A DNA stretch of 64,000 nucleotides from Martinezella lusitana (GTDB taxonomy: Bacteria; Pseudomonadota; Alphaproteobacteria; Rhizobiales; Rhizobiaceae), in contig NZ_JAFEVL010000075.1 of the NCBI RefSeq assembly GCF_016901135.1, positions 124,001 to 188,000 on the forward strand, in the 5' to 3' direction. Positions 25,026 to 34,612 of this stretch are shown one piece after another; within the stretch, counting starts at the first letter, position 1, and each line of letters opens with the position of its first letter. Position numbers and translations under genes: made by a program. The notes below the pieces were generated by a model. The model worked only from the letters and a program-made list of their open reading frames with translations. It made no database searches and was not told the origin of the DNA.

Positions 25026-25979
25026 CTATTTGCCGGCCATCGTCGGCGCGACTGCAACCGGCGGCGCCGGCGACGCGGGCGCGGCGCAATCCGCGATCGA
25101 TTGCTTGTCCTTGCAATCATGCGCCAAGACGAGTTCATCGGCCGCGGCAAGCTCCGTCGTCAGCTTCAGCTTCAGCGCATCCATCTGCGGGATCAAATGG
25201 ATCCCGTTTGGCTCGGTTCCGAGCATCAGATCGACAAGCGACCTATCGACGCCCATCTTGTCGAGAAACTTGACCAGCCTCGCCCTCTGGGCCTTGTCGA
25301 GCTTGGTTGTGTCGTACTTTCCGACGAACTTGCGCCCGATCTCCCGCTTGGAAATGACCTTCCGCTTGCCGCCTACCATTTCATATTCGGTGCGGTATTG
25401 AACGCGCACCTCGCTGTATGTCGTGGTGATCTGATGCACTCCCATAAGCGCGAAGGGGCTGTAAACGCGCTGGATGCCTCCGGCGAAAAATAGCGGACAG
25501 GCCGAAAAGCAGATCGCCCCGGCTGAAAACGGCTCGCCCTTGATGGACCCATCCTTTGCCAGGGCCGCCGAACAAATCGGTTCAGCATAGGGACAAGCGC
25601 GCGAGCGCGTACGCCCTACCGCGACCGAAAGCTTCTGCTTGCGGATGGCATAGGCCATCTCCATCGCCGCCCGCACGTCGCCACCCGGCGAATTGACCAC
25701 GATCGGCAAACTCCGGCCGCCGAGCCGCTTCAGGAATTTCTGCAGCTTCTTCGGTGAATCCGGCATGATCTGCCCTTCGGCGGAGATCCAGTCCGGGCAA
25801 TTATTCTCGGCGCGGCACTTGGCCATGTCGCCATGAACCAGCAAAAATTCCATCGGCTTGCCGCCGTCAGTGGCTCCGGCGAACGCGGGCGGTGGCACCA
25901 AGAGCGATAGGGCTGTCAGGAACCACAGTGCCGTTTGACGACACCGCACGGCAAGCTGCGGGAAGAAGCGAAAATTCAT
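25026..25979 (-). CDS. Secreted ClpP-like (COG3904-type) protein
   Basis: 317 residues with an N-terminal signal peptide ending near AFAGA. The core resembles the ClpP/crotonase fold: VVNSPGGDVRAAMEMAYAIRKQ corresponds to the SPGG oxyanion loop and ICFSACPLFFAGG to the serine segment. A further segment is MGVHQITTTYSEV, where the histidine falls in the place of a catalytic His. Cysteine pairs suggest disulphides in the periplasm. The family is annotated only as predicted periplasmic protein, so protease activity is inference. The ATG at 25979 is used. Confidence 0.7.
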   Translation of the reverse strand: MNFRFFPQLAVRCRQTALWFLTALSLLVPPPAFAGATDGGKPMEFLLVHGDMAKCRAENNCPDWISAEGQIMPDSPKKLQKFLKRLGGRSLPIVVNSPGGDVRAAMEMAYAIRKQKLSVAVGRTRSRACPYAEPICSAALAKDGSIKGEPFSAGAICFSACPLFFAGGIQRVYSPFALMGVHQITTTYSEVRVQYRTEYEMVGGKRKVISKREIGRKFVGKYDTTKLDKAQRARLVKFLDKMGVDRSLVDLMLGTEPNGIHLIPQMDALKLKLTTELAAADELVLAHDCKDKQSIADCAAPASPAPPVAVAPTMAGK

Positions 25980-26069
25980 GAGATACACGCCTGGAAGCGA
26001 TTGCTTTGGCAAGACCGATAGCAACCGCTTTTGGCCTTCGCAAGGCGCGCCTGTATCCACTTGCGACAT

Positions 26070-26553
26070 TTGCGCAAAGGCAGCCTATTTATGTAACCGT
26101 GAAGGGCGGCTGTCGAAGACAGGAGCCTTTGTGATCAAGCTAACGAGCATGCAATACAATGCATACTCATCATACCATATAAACACAAAATCATACTATG
26201 ATAAGCACAAGAGCGGCCCGGATCAAGCCCCGGATTACCTTAGCGATCGCTTGTTGATGACCTGGAAAACGGGTGCAGACACGGCTTGAGACCGAACGGC
26301 GATTCTCATCAAATCCCATCTCAGGCTCATCAATCGACGCTAACTGTATATCCCCGGCGCAATATGGGGTATCGGGGAAGAAATCTTCGCTTCTAGGGCC
26401 GACTTTCGCAAAAAGTCATACAAATCCGTAGGTTGGTATATTAAAATATATGAAAATAAAATTATTTCTGGCCCTGTGGTATTTTTGCGTCTAGCATTCA
26501 CTCATAAATCCAGTATTTGATAACGATAACACGCTGTGGGCTCCTCAACTCAT
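26070..26553. other. AT-rich intergenic region before the LuxR-type gene
   Basis: About 480 bp without a credible gene; a 103-codon frame at 25978-26289 has no SD and no family features. It contains an imperfect inverted repeat ATATCCCC / GGGGTAT at 26348-26372 and an AT-rich run near 26430-26470. It probably holds the promoter of the downstream regulator. Confidence 0.4.
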
Positions 26554-27282
26554 ATGTCCTATATCATCACTGCCGAGAGACAACTGTTGCTTTCCGCCGA
26601 GTTGGCCACAGCCCGGACGCAGGCGGCTTTTGCGCAGGCATTGGAGCGAACGAGCTCTGCCTTCGGCTTCAGCCATACGGCCTTCATGAATGCTCCGGCT
26701 CCCGAAGATTCGATGATGACGCCCCTGCTGATCGAGGGGTCGGTGCCGCTGCAGTTCATGCGTGAATTCGATCGGCAACAGCTGGTGCGACGCTGTCCAA
26801 TGTTGCGTGTGCGCGATACTGTAATGCCGCGCTCGTGGCACTTGTTGGAAAAAGACAACGAACCGGACATGAGTTTGCCGCGCGAACTCCACGCGCTGCT
26901 GATCAGCTACAACTGCCCTATGAGCATTGTAGTCCCCATCAACTCCCCGGATGGGCAGCGTCTTGTCTTCTGGTTCATGGGCAATCGCAACAGCCTGAGC
27001 CAGAGTGAGCTCAACGAGCTCACCATGATCATGCTGCAAGCGCTTGATTCCTATAATAATCTGAGGCGCAACGACGGCTCGGTACCGCACATGCTTTCGG
27101 CCCGTGAGCTCGAAGTGGTTCGCTGGACTGCCCAGGGCAAGACCTCGGTCGAAATCGGCCAGATCCTTTCCCTCTCCGACCATACGGTCAACGCCTATAT
27201 GATGAACGCGATCAAGAAGCTTGATTGCGTCAACCGCACGCAGCTCGTTGCGAAAGCCATCCGGCTCAAGCTCATCAGCTAG
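26554..27282 (+). CDS. LuxR-type regulator lacking AHL-binding residues (solo)
   Basis: About 242 residues. The N-terminal 160 residues match the autoinducer-binding domain layout and the C-terminus is a clear GerE helix-turn-helix (LSARELEVVRWTAQGKTSVEIGQILSLSDHTVNAYMMNAIKKLDC). Aligned by eye to TraR, the positions equivalent to Trp57, Tyr61 and Asp70 appear as Phe, Phe and Cys (VPLQFMREFDRQQLVRRCPML). Those residues contact acyl-homoserine lactones, so ligand binding of that kind is unlikely. There is no luxI-type gene nearby. A GTG at 26536 would add six residues; neither start has a good SD. Confidence 0.8.
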   Translation: MSYIITAERQLLLSAELATARTQAAFAQALERTSSAFGFSHTAFMNAPAPEDSMMTPLLIEGSVPLQFMREFDRQQLVRRCPMLRVRDTVMPRSWHLLEKDNEPDMSLPRELHALLISYNCPMSIVVPINSPDGQRLVFWFMGNRNSLSQSELNELTMIMLQALDSYNNLRRNDGSVPHMLSARELEVVRWTAQGKTSVEIGQILSLSDHTVNAYMMNAIKKLDCVNRTQLVAKAIRLKLIS

Positions 27283-27383
27283 GCGCTCCAAACATCCGCC
27301 GCAACCAGATCCAGCCATCGCCGATCTTCGATCGATGCGGGTCATCTATCCGTTACAAGCCCAGCGAAGGGCCGATGCCGCGC

Positions 27384-28523
27384 TTAACGGCCGCCCAAAA
27401 CCGTGCGGATTTCAACCAGGCTCGAACGCACGCGCAGAATATGGAAGCCCATCGTCGCCAGATGGCTCGGCATGAACGAGCTGTCCTCAGGTCCGTTGGA
27501 GATGATGGCAGGCTGGATACGCAACGCTGCTTGCAACTGCGTTATGGTGCCAGTCCAAAGCGTACCGACATTGCGCTCGGCTACGACCTGTTGAAAATCT
27601 GCGCCGGCCGCGCTCAGAATGCCGTAAGTGGCGTAAAGCTGGCCGTAAGCGAACCAGAAGCGATCGTCCGCGCGCGTGTCTAACCAGCCGTAGCTGTGAT
27701 CTGCGGCTCGCTTTGCCAATATGTCCGCCGTGCTGCCAAGGTCGTTGGCAATGTGGTCGACAAACTGCAGGAGATTGTCGGCGCGTCCGTCGAAAAGCGC
27801 CTTGCAGGTGCCAAGATCAGTATTGAAGCTGCGCAGGTTGGTGATTGCCGCGCGATAGTAACTCGGCGTCGGTGTTTTCGGCCCGAACGGATGCAGCCCG
27901 AAATACCAGCTCGACTCGTCAAATTGCAAGTTGCCGCGCGCCTTCTGCAGATCGCTGTTGATGCCGGAGGTCCCGCGCACGCGGCCGATCGTGTCGACCA
28001 GTTCCGCCGAGGTACGGCGAACCACGGAGTTTACGCCCCGCTGGAAGGAGGCCTTGTTGTCCAGAAAAGGCGTATCGTCCCATGACATGCCGAAGAGCCC
28101 CAGCTTGTAAAGCACCATCGAGGAGATCCAGGCATTCTGGTTGACGTTGAAATCGCTAAGATCTGCAGCAACATCGACGATTGCCGAGGTTTGACAGATC
28201 TTCGGCGCGCCGGCGGCGGCCTGCTGTCCGCTTGGTGCTGGAAGCTCCTGTCCGGCAGAGAGCTTGCGGTCTGAAAACTTGTAGACGTCGGGATAAGCGG
28301 GATTGAAACCTGTCCAGATTTGCGTCTGCCAGATGAAATAGATGTAAAGGAGTGCCAGCAGCGTCACGAAAGCGACGACCGGCAGCTTGATCAGCCAGTT
28401 GCGCTGCCGATACCAGCCATGTGCCGCGAGAAACGGCCAGGTGATCCAGACGAAGACCAGTCCCAGCCACCGCGCAATGGCGCCAACCATTCGCCTGAAA
28501 AGTGCTGTGATCGAGTCAAGCAT
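27384..28523 (-). CDS. DUF2333 family membrane-anchored protein
   Basis: 379 residues after a perfect AGGAGG SD seven bases from the ATG. Two hydrophobic stretches lie near the N-terminus (FVWITWPFLAAHGW and LIKLPVVAFVTLLALLYIYFIW). The large remainder is probably periplasmic and mostly helical, with DFNVNQNAWISSMVLYKLG and FNTDLGTCKALFDGRADNLLQF. The family's function is unknown. It lies 162 nt downstream of, and on the opposite side from, no other partner than the coiled-coil protein gene, which is on the same strand upstream and may share its transcript. Confidence 0.75.
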   Translation of the reverse strand: MLDSITALFRRMVGAIARWLGLVFVWITWPFLAAHGWYRQRNWLIKLPVVAFVTLLALLYIYFIWQTQIWTGFNPAYPDVYKFSDRKLSAGQELPAPSGQQAAAGAPKICQTSAIVDVAADLSDFNVNQNAWISSMVLYKLGLFGMSWDDTPFLDNKASFQRGVNSVVRRTSAELVDTIGRVRGTSGINSDLQKARGNLQFDESSWYFGLHPFGPKTPTPSYYRAAITNLRSFNTDLGTCKALFDGRADNLLQFVDHIANDLGSTADILAKRAADHSYGWLDTRADDRFWFAYGQLYATYGILSAAGADFQQVVAERNVGTLWTGTITQLQAALRIQPAIISNGPEDSSFMPSHLATMGFHILRVRSSLVEIRTVLGGR

Positions 28524-28685
28524 GGACACGCCTCCTAAACCGCACCGCGCACCGGCTTTCCCGAAAATCCTTTTCGATTTCCGCACCGTAAGGCCTTATC
28601 GCCATTCGCGTTCCAGCAGATATGTGTTCTTAGGGAAAACAACAACCGTCTGCACCGATTTTTCGAGTCCGGATAGCAATCAATC

Positions 28686-29702
28686 CTATGGTTGCGTTTC
28701 ATCCGGAACTTCGGTCACCTCTGCCGGCGCAGGCAGAAGATGAGGCTCCAAGCGCCTGGTGAAGACGCTGTCCGCACGAGCCTTGCGCGCCGCCAGATCA
28801 TGTCCCGCCAGCAGGTTCATCTCGAAGGCCTCTATCAGCTGCGCAACCGGCGCCGAGCGCGCAACTGCGGGCAATGGAGAATCGATCTCCGATGCCAGCG
28901 CCTTCAACAGGGCGATGCGCTGTTCGATATCGACCGAGAGCTTGCCCGCCATGGCGTTCACGGCAGCGATTTCGGCATTCAGAACGCCCGCCAGCCCCTC
29001 ATAAACGTCGATGAGGCGCTGGTGCGCTGTTCGACCCGACTGCAGGACCCTCTCTTTCTCCCGAAGGCTATCCTGCTCGACGAGCAATTCACGGTAGGCC
29101 GCTTCCGGCTCGGATTGCAGATCGCGAACACGCGCCGCAGAAAGATTGCGGCGGTGATCGTTGGTCTTCACCGCCACGGCATCGGCCTGACGCTGTACTT
29201 CCTCGATGTCGAAATCAAGCCTCTGCCGCCGCTCGATCACGCCCTCCAGATGCATCTCGCAATCGTGGAAGGATTGCGATAGAGCGGGACGAGCCTGCTT
29301 GAATAAAAGATCAAGCGTGGCCGAGGCATCCAAGGCCGCGTCGAGATCGATGATGATGGTCTCCGGCTTGACGTGACCCTGCCCCAACCTTCTGCTCAGC
29401 AAGCCGGCCCTTTCGAGACCGGCATTCTCGTCGTACAGCCGTCGATGCTGCAGATCTGCTTGCGCCGTTGTGAGATCCAGCTCCTTCACCAGCGACAGGC
29501 CAAGGACTTTCCAGCGGTCCAGCAACTCGACGGTCTCGCGCACCAACGCTTCTTCTACGGGGAAATTGACGGCTTCGGCGCGCCCCTCGCCTTTCGAATG
29601 GCCGGCCAGCAGGGTCACGGCGGCGTTCACGCCATTGATGGCATCGTCTAGCGTGGCGCGTAGCTTGTCGATTGCGCCCTCGAAGGAATGAGGCCTGACC
29701 AT
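28686..29702 (-). CDS. Unrecognised coiled-coil protein upstream of the DUF2333 gene
   Basis: 338 residues, almost entirely helical and charged, with no signal peptide or membrane segment. Heptad-like stretches include ERRQRLDFDIEEVQRQADAV and EAAYRELLVEQDSLREKERV. No catalytic motif is visible and I do not recognise a family. Its position before the DUF2333 gene on the same strand suggests a cytoplasmic partner of that envelope protein (inference). The ATG at 29702 is used; a TTG at 29717 is an alternative. Confidence 0.6.
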   Translation of the reverse strand: MVRPHSFEGAIDKLRATLDDAINGVNAAVTLLAGHSKGEGRAEAVNFPVEEALVRETVELLDRWKVLGLSLVKELDLTTAQADLQHRRLYDENAGLERAGLLSRRLGQGHVKPETIIIDLDAALDASATLDLLFKQARPALSQSFHDCEMHLEGVIERRQRLDFDIEEVQRQADAVAVKTNDHRRNLSAARVRDLQSEPEAAYRELLVEQDSLREKERVLQSGRTAHQRLIDVYEGLAGVLNAEIAAVNAMAGKLSVDIEQRIALLKALASEIDSPLPAVARSAPVAQLIEAFEMNLLAGHDLAARKARADSVFTRRLEPHLLPAPAEVTEVPDETQP

Positions 29703-29772
29703 GAAAGCGTCTCTCAATTGCCTTTAAGGCGAGACTAGCCGCTTCCGTCGGCAAAGAAAATGCCGAACAAAC

Positions 29773-30159
29773 CTATTGGGCCGCAGCCGGATTCTTCAGA
29801 TAGGCGATCAGATTGTCGAGATCCCTATCGTTCTTCAGGCCGGGAAACGTCATCCTGGTGCCTTTGACCAGGAACTGCGGGGCCGGCAGGTATTTCCGCA
29901 GCAAAGCTTCGTCCCAGACCTTGCCGCCGGCTCCGAACGCCGTCATCGCGGGCGAGTATTTATAGTCCGGCACGCTGGCGACCGGACGGCCGACGATGCC
30001 CATCAGCGATGGTCCGACACGGTTCTCGTGCGCAGTCGCCGTGTGGCAAGCACCACATTTCCTGAAAACGACGGCACCGGCAACCGCATCGCCATCCGCG
30101 AGGGCCGCGGAAGCTGAGGCGAATGCAGCGAATGCCAATGTCAGACAGAACAGTTTCAT
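29773..30159 (-). CDS. Class I cytochrome c
   Basis: 128 residues after GGGAGGAAGG. The signal peptide ends near SAALADG. The single haem site CGACH is near residue 36 and the axial methionine is in GTRMTFPGL near residue 104. It resembles small periplasmic c550/c2-type electron carriers. The redox partner is unknown; the neighbouring tdk and coiled-coil genes give no clue. Confidence 0.9.
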   Translation of the reverse strand: MKLFCLTLAFAAFASASAALADGDAVAGAVVFRKCGACHTATAHENRVGPSLMGIVGRPVASVPDYKYSPAMTAFGAGGKVWDEALLRKYLPAPQFLVKGTRMTFPGLKNDRDLDNLIAYLKNPAAAQ

Positions 30160-30244
30160 CCTTCCTCCCGATCGATCATTACCGTTTGCCGCGCGATGGA
30201 GAGCTTTAGGACCGCCTACCAGATGATGGAATGGCATGATCACA

Positions 30245-30826
30245 TCACTCGCCCGATATCGCCTCTTCCCAATGGCGGCGGCATAGCGAGACATATTTGT
30301 CGCTGCCGCCGATCTCGATCTGCGCGCCTTCGCGCGCCACCTCTCCAGCCGAATCCAGGCGCACGACCATCGTCGCCTTGCGCCCGCAATGACAAATCGT
30401 CCGTACTTCACGCAACTCGTCAGCGATGGTCAGCAACTCCTGCGAACCTGGAAACAATCTCCCGTGAAAATCCGAGCGCAACCCGTAGGCCATAACAGGC
30501 AGACCAAGACGATCGACAATATGGGCAAGCTGCCATACTTGATCGCGCGAGAGGAATTGCGCCTCATCAAGGAAGACACAAGCCAACGGCTCGTCGGCAT
30601 GCATTCCTTCGACCAATGCATAGAGATCGTCAGTAGCCTCGAACGGTATGGCGTCCATCGTCAAGCCAATGCGGGACGCTATCTTGCCGCGGCCCGCGCG
30701 ATCATCCAGCGCTGCGATGAAGGCTGCCGTGCGCATGCCGCGTTCCTGATAATTATAAGCGGCCTGCAGCAGCATGGTCGATTTACCGGCATTCATCGTC
30801 GAATAATGAAAATAGAGCTTGGCCAT
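30245..30826 (-). CDS. tdk: Thymidine kinase
   Basis: 193 residues, the E. coli/type II form, phosphorylating thymidine in nucleoside salvage. The P-loop is STMNAGKST at 9-17. The Walker-B/catalytic glutamate is in ACVFLDEAQFLS. The structural zinc site is built from the CHCG pair and Cys/His in SLCRRHW near the C-terminus. AAGGAGAA is at SD distance. Confidence 0.95.
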   Translation of the reverse strand: MAKLYFHYSTMNAGKSTMLLQAAYNYQERGMRTAAFIAALDDRAGRGKIASRIGLTMDAIPFEATDDLYALVEGMHADEPLACVFLDEAQFLSRDQVWQLAHIVDRLGLPVMAYGLRSDFHGRLFPGSQELLTIADELREVRTICHCGRKATMVVRLDSAGEVAREGAQIEIGGSDKYVSLCRRHWEEAISGE

Positions 30827-31057
30827 GACGTTCTCCTTGATCGCTTCATGAAAGCGCTGACGCAAGAAGGAAAGACGCCTTCACCGAAAACCACAGGAAT
30901 TAGTAGTGACCCCTGGTAAGGCATCGGCCTGCCGATACTGGACGGGAAAAACGCACGCGTCGCAATCAGCCCCTCCAAACCGACGCAAATACACTGTGGT
31001 CGCTTGAAAATGTCAGTTATTGGTGATTGCTTGGGAACGTAGACTGGGAGTCACGCA

Positions 31058-32014
31058 ATGATAAAAATGACCTTTACCGCATTTGCCTTCGCTTCAGCTC
31101 TCTCGGCACTGACATTCGGCGCTTCAGCCGTCTCCGCCGCCGAGCCGGCAAGCTGTAGCACCGTACATTTCGCCGACGTTGGCTGGACTGATATCACCTC
31201 CACCACGGCAACCGCCTCCATACTTCTGAAGGCGCTCGGCTACGACACTGACGTCAAGGTGCTGGCCGTGCCGGTGACCTACCAATCGCTTAAAAACAAG
31301 GATATCGACGTCTTCCTCGGCAACTGGATGCCCTCCATGGCCGAAAACATTAAGCCGTTCGCCGCGGACAAATCGGTCGAAACCGTCGGCGCCAACCTGG
31401 AAGGCGCCAAGTACACGCTGGCGACGAACGAGAAGGGTGCCGCCCTCGGCATCAAGGACTTCAAGGATATCGCCGCTCACAAGGACGATCTTGACGGCAA
31501 GATCTATGGCATCGAGCCGGGCAATGACGGCAACCGTCTGATCATCGACATGGTCGACAAGAACACCTTCGGCCTCAAGGGCTTCGAGGTGGTCGAATCC
31601 TCCGAGCAGGGCATGCTCGCCCAGGTCTCCCGCGCCGATAAGGAAGGCAAGCCGATCATCTTCCTCGGCTGGGCCCCGCACCCGATGAACAGCAATTATA
31701 AGATGACCTATCTCTCCGGCGGCGATGACGTCTTCGGACCGAACTATGGCGGCGCGACGGTTTATACCAACGTCCGTGCCGGCTATCTGCAGGAATGCCC
31801 GAACGTCGGCGCCTTCGTCAAGAATCTCGTCTTCTCGCTGCCGATGGAAAACGAAATCATGGGCAAGATCCTGAACGACGGCAAGGATCCGGAAGTGGCA
31901 GCGACCGAATGGCTGAAGGCCAATCCGGCAGCCGTCACTCCGTGGCTCGCCGGCGTCACCACCAAGGACGGCGGTGACGGGCTTGCAGCAGTCAAGGCCA
32001 AGTTCGGCCTGTAA
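31058..32014 (+). CDS. choX: Choline ABC transporter substrate-binding protein
   Basis: 318 residues with a signal peptide (SALTFGASAVSAA). It matches rhizobial ChoX: the aromatic box that cages the quaternary ammonium is seen as W in DVGWTDI (with its Asp), W in LGNWMPSM, Y in AKYTLATN and W in FLGWAPHPMN. Two cysteines (Cys33-type and Cys in LQECPN) could form the family disulphide. It delivers choline to ChoW/ChoV for glycine-betaine synthesis and osmoprotection. GGGAG precedes the ATG. It is followed by a stem-loop before choW. Confidence 0.93.
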   Translation: MIKMTFTAFAFASALSALTFGASAVSAAEPASCSTVHFADVGWTDITSTTATASILLKALGYDTDVKVLAVPVTYQSLKNKDIDVFLGNWMPSMAENIKPFAADKSVETVGANLEGAKYTLATNEKGAALGIKDFKDIAAHKDDLDGKIYGIEPGNDGNRLIIDMVDKNTFGLKGFEVVESSEQGMLAQVSRADKEGKPIIFLGWAPHPMNSNYKMTYLSGGDDVFGPNYGGATVYTNVRAGYLQECPNVGAFVKNLVFSLPMENEIMGKILNDGKDPEVAATEWLKANPAAVTPWLAGVTTKDGGDGLAAVKAKFGL

Positions 32015-32025
32015 CATCGGGGGAT

Positions 32026-32049
32026 AAGGGGCGGCTCAACCGCCCCTTT
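32026..32049 (+). terminator. Stem-loop between choX and choW
   Basis: AAGGGGCGG-CTCAA-CCGCCCCTT, a perfect 9-bp stem followed by TCTCTT. In importer operons such stems partly terminate or stabilise the upstream message, giving more binding protein than permease. Confidence 0.7.
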
Positions 32050-32182
32050 CTCTTCCATGAACGGACTGCTTCCCTCCTATTGCGCCGCGCATCGGGCAAC
32101 GCCCCATGTGGCGCCATAGGCCGTTATTCTCCGGCGGCCCTATCCGGAACGACCCAAGACGTCCGGATTCGCCGCCCCAATA

Positions 32183-33040
32183 GTGGGCAAACACGTGAAC
32201 TGGTTAACCGATTTTCGCCTCCCCATCGGTCCATGGGCCAAAGCCGCCGTCGATTGGCTGACGACCAATTTCACATGGTTCTTCGACGGCCTTTCCTTCG
32301 TCGTTGCGCATGGGATCAACGCGCTGCTGTTCCTTTTACAGGCGCCACATCCGCTGATCGTCGTCGTCGTTTTCGCCGCTATCGCCTACTGGATGCGCCG
32401 GAGCGTTGCAGTCACCGCCCTCACCTTCATCGGACTGCTCATCACCATCAACCAGGGTTACTGGAAAGAGACGACGGAAACGCTTGCGCTGGTTCTGGCT
32501 TCCACTTTCGCCTGTATGCTCGTCGGCGTCCCCCTCGGCATCGCAGCCGCGCGACGTCCTTGGCTCTATGCCATCATGCGGCCGATCCTCGACCTGATGC
32601 AGACCATCCCGACCTTCGTCTATCTGGTACCGGCGATGATCCTGCTCGGCCTCGGCATGGTGCCCGGCCTGGTCGCAACCGTGGTCTTCGCCATCCCCGC
32701 CTCGATCCGCATGACACGCCTCGGCATCATTTCAACGCCGCCCTCTCTCGTAGAGGCCGCCGAAGCCTTCGGTGCGACGCCGCAGCAGGTGCTCCGCAAG
32801 ATCGAGCTGCCTTTCGCCGCACCGCAGATTATGGCCGGCCTGACGCAGACCATCATGCTATCGCTCTCGATGGTCTCCATCGCGGCTCTCGTCGGCGCCC
32901 CCGGCCTCGGCGTGCCGGTTCTGCGCGCGCTGAACAGCGTCAACGTCGGCAAGAGCTTCGATTCCGGAGCCTGCATCGTCATCCTGGCGATCATTCTCGA
33001 CCGCATGTTCCGTGCCCCCGGCGAAGGAGATCGCTCATGA
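32183..33040 (+). CDS. choW: Choline ABC transporter permease
   Basis: About 285 residues with several membrane helices (LIVVVVFAAIAYWM, VAVTALTFIGLLITI, ETLALVLASTFACMLVGVPLGIAAA). The permease EAA-type loop is EAAEAFGATPQQVLRKIELPFAAPQIMAGL. It belongs to the ProW/OpuAB group of quaternary-amine importers. The start is a GTG, at 32183 or four codons later at 32195. Its stop overlaps the choV start by the ATGA arrangement. Confidence 0.92.
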   Translation: MGKHVNWLTDFRLPIGPWAKAAVDWLTTNFTWFFDGLSFVVAHGINALLFLLQAPHPLIVVVVFAAIAYWMRRSVAVTALTFIGLLITINQGYWKETTETLALVLASTFACMLVGVPLGIAAARRPWLYAIMRPILDLMQTIPTFVYLVPAMILLGLGMVPGLVATVVFAIPASIRMTRLGIISTPPSLVEAAEAFGATPQQVLRKIELPFAAPQIMAGLTQTIMLSLSMVSIAALVGAPGLGVPVLRALNSVNVGKSFDSGACIVILAIILDRMFRAPGEGDRS

Positions 33041-34086
33041 CCGTCGCTGTCGGATTTAACAATGTCAGCATCATCTTCGGCGACCGTCCGGACACGGCGC
33101 TGAAACTCGCCGACGAAGGCAAGTCGCGCGATGAGATCGGCAAGGCGACGGGCATGGTGCTCGGCGTCGCCAACGCCACGCTCGAGATCGAGGAGGGCGA
33201 AATCCTCGTGCTCATGGGCCTCTCAGGCTCGGGAAAGTCGACGCTGCTGCGCGCCGTCAACGGCCTGGCGCCAGTCGTGCGTGGCGATGTCATGGTCAAC
33301 TCGAAGAGCGGCCCCGTCAACCCCTATTCCTGCAGCCCCAAGGCGCTGCGCGACCTGCGCATGCACACCGTCTCCATGGTGTTCCAGCAGTTCGCCCTGT
33401 TGCCGTGGCGCACGGTGGCCGACAATGTCGGCTTCGGCCTCGAGCTTGCCCGCGTGCCGGAAGCGGAACGCAAGACGCGCGTCGATGAACAGCTTCAGCT
33501 CGTCAATCTCACGCAATGGGCAAACCGCAAGGTCAACGAACTCTCGGGCGGCATGCAGCAGCGCGTCGGCCTTGCCCGAGCCTTCGCCACGGGCGCGCCG
33601 ATCCTGCTCATGGACGAGCCGTTCTCGGCGCTCGACCCGCTGATCCGCACCCGCCTGCAGGACGAGCTCCTGGAATTCCAGCGCCGCCTGAAGCGCACGA
33701 TCCTCTTCGTCAGCCACGATCTGGACGAGGCGTTTCGCATCGGCAACCGCATCGCCATCATGGAGAGCGGGCACATAATCCAGTGCGGAACACCGCAGGA
33801 AATCGTCAAGAATCCGGCCGATCAGTATGTTGCGGACTTCGTGCAGCACATGAACCCGATCAGCATGCTGACGGCGCAGGACGTCATGCAACGGGGCATC
33901 GCGCACTCTGCCGCCGGCGGCTCCGTTACAGCGACGGCGAACGCCACCACGCCGCTTGTCGATATCCTCGACGCGCTGACGCGCCAACCGGGCAATATCG
34001 GCGTTGTTGACAATGGCACGATTATCGGAACGATCTCGGCGCAAGACGTCGTGGCCGGCCTCACCAGCCACCGGCGAAAGGAGTAG
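33037..34086 (+). CDS. choV: Choline ABC transporter ATPase
   Basis: 349 residues. Walker A GLSGSGKST, Q-loop FQQFALLPW, signature LSGGMQQRVGLARA, Walker B ILLMDEPFSALDP and the switch His in VSHDLDEA. An N-terminal extension (IIFGDRPDTALKLADEGKSRDEI) is typical of ProV/OpuAA proteins. The C-terminal tail (DILDALTRQPGNIGVVDNGTIIGTISAQDVV) resembles a CBS unit that may sense ionic strength. It is translationally coupled to choW. Confidence 0.93.
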   Translation: MTVAVGFNNVSIIFGDRPDTALKLADEGKSRDEIGKATGMVLGVANATLEIEEGEILVLMGLSGSGKSTLLRAVNGLAPVVRGDVMVNSKSGPVNPYSCSPKALRDLRMHTVSMVFQQFALLPWRTVADNVGFGLELARVPEAERKTRVDEQLQLVNLTQWANRKVNELSGGMQQRVGLARAFATGAPILLMDEPFSALDPLIRTRLQDELLEFQRRLKRTILFVSHDLDEAFRIGNRIAIMESGHIIQCGTPQEIVKNPADQYVADFVQHMNPISMLTAQDVMQRGIAHSAAGGSVTATANATTPLVDILDALTRQPGNIGVVDNGTIIGTISAQDVVAGLTSHRRKE

Positions 34087-34120
34087 TCGTTCGCGACTGC
34101 TCCAATTCACGGGGCAGACA

Positions 34121-34612
34121 ATGAACGACAAGCCATCGGTCATCAGGGAAACGGACGAGGATGCGCGCAATCAGGCGCGCGTCCTCATGAACACGGCTGC
34201 CCATGCGGCGCTGGCCGTCATCGATCCGGAAACAGGCTTTCCCTCGGTCAGCCGCGTTCTGATCGCCAATGATGCCGATGGCGTGCCGGTCATCCTCGTT
34301 TCGGGTCTTGCGGCACATACCAGGGCGCTATTGAAAGATGTGCGTGCATCGGCTCTCTTCGGCGAGCCCGGCAAAGGCGATCCTCTTGCCCATCCTCGCC
34401 TCACCGTGCGATGCAGCGCTGAGCGCGTCGATCGTCAAAGCGGCGCGCATGACCGCATTCGCACGCGCTTTCTCGCGCGTCATCCGAAATCGAAGCTCTA
34501 CATCGACTTCCCGGATTTCTGCTTTTTTCGCCTCATTCCACTCGACGCCAGCCTGAACGGCGGCTTTGGAAAGGCCTACATTCTCTCCGCCGAGGACCTT
34601 GTGATTCTTTAA
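34121..34612 (+). CDS. Pyridoxamine 5'-phosphate oxidase-like (HugZ-type N-terminal) protein
   Basis: 163 residues. The split-barrel flavin fold is suggested by ARVLMNTAAHAALAVIDPETGFPSVSRVLIANDADGVPVILVSGLAAHTRALLKD and GDPLAHPRLTVRCSAERV, the pattern of the PNPOx-like domain also found at the start of HugZ haem oxygenases. The C-terminal haem-binding HugZ domain is absent. The exact reaction is unknown. It follows choV by 34 nt on the same strand and may be read from the same transcript. Confidence 0.75.
   Translation: MNDKPSVIRETDEDARNQARVLMNTAAHAALAVIDPETGFPSVSRVLIANDADGVPVILVSGLAAHTRALLKDVRASALFGEPGKGDPLAHPRLTVRCSAERVDRQSGAHDRIRTRFLARHPKSKLYIDFPDFCFFRLIPLDASLNGGFGKAYILSAEDLVIL

Noticed and set aside
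25978..26289. A 103-codon ORF upstream of the LuxR-type gene
   Set aside because: No SD, AT-rich irregular codon use, and no family resemblance.
26340..26380. The ATATCCCC/GGGGTAT inverted repeat as a lux box
   Set aside because: It does not fit the usual 18-20 bp lux box, and the regulator probably does not bind AHL.
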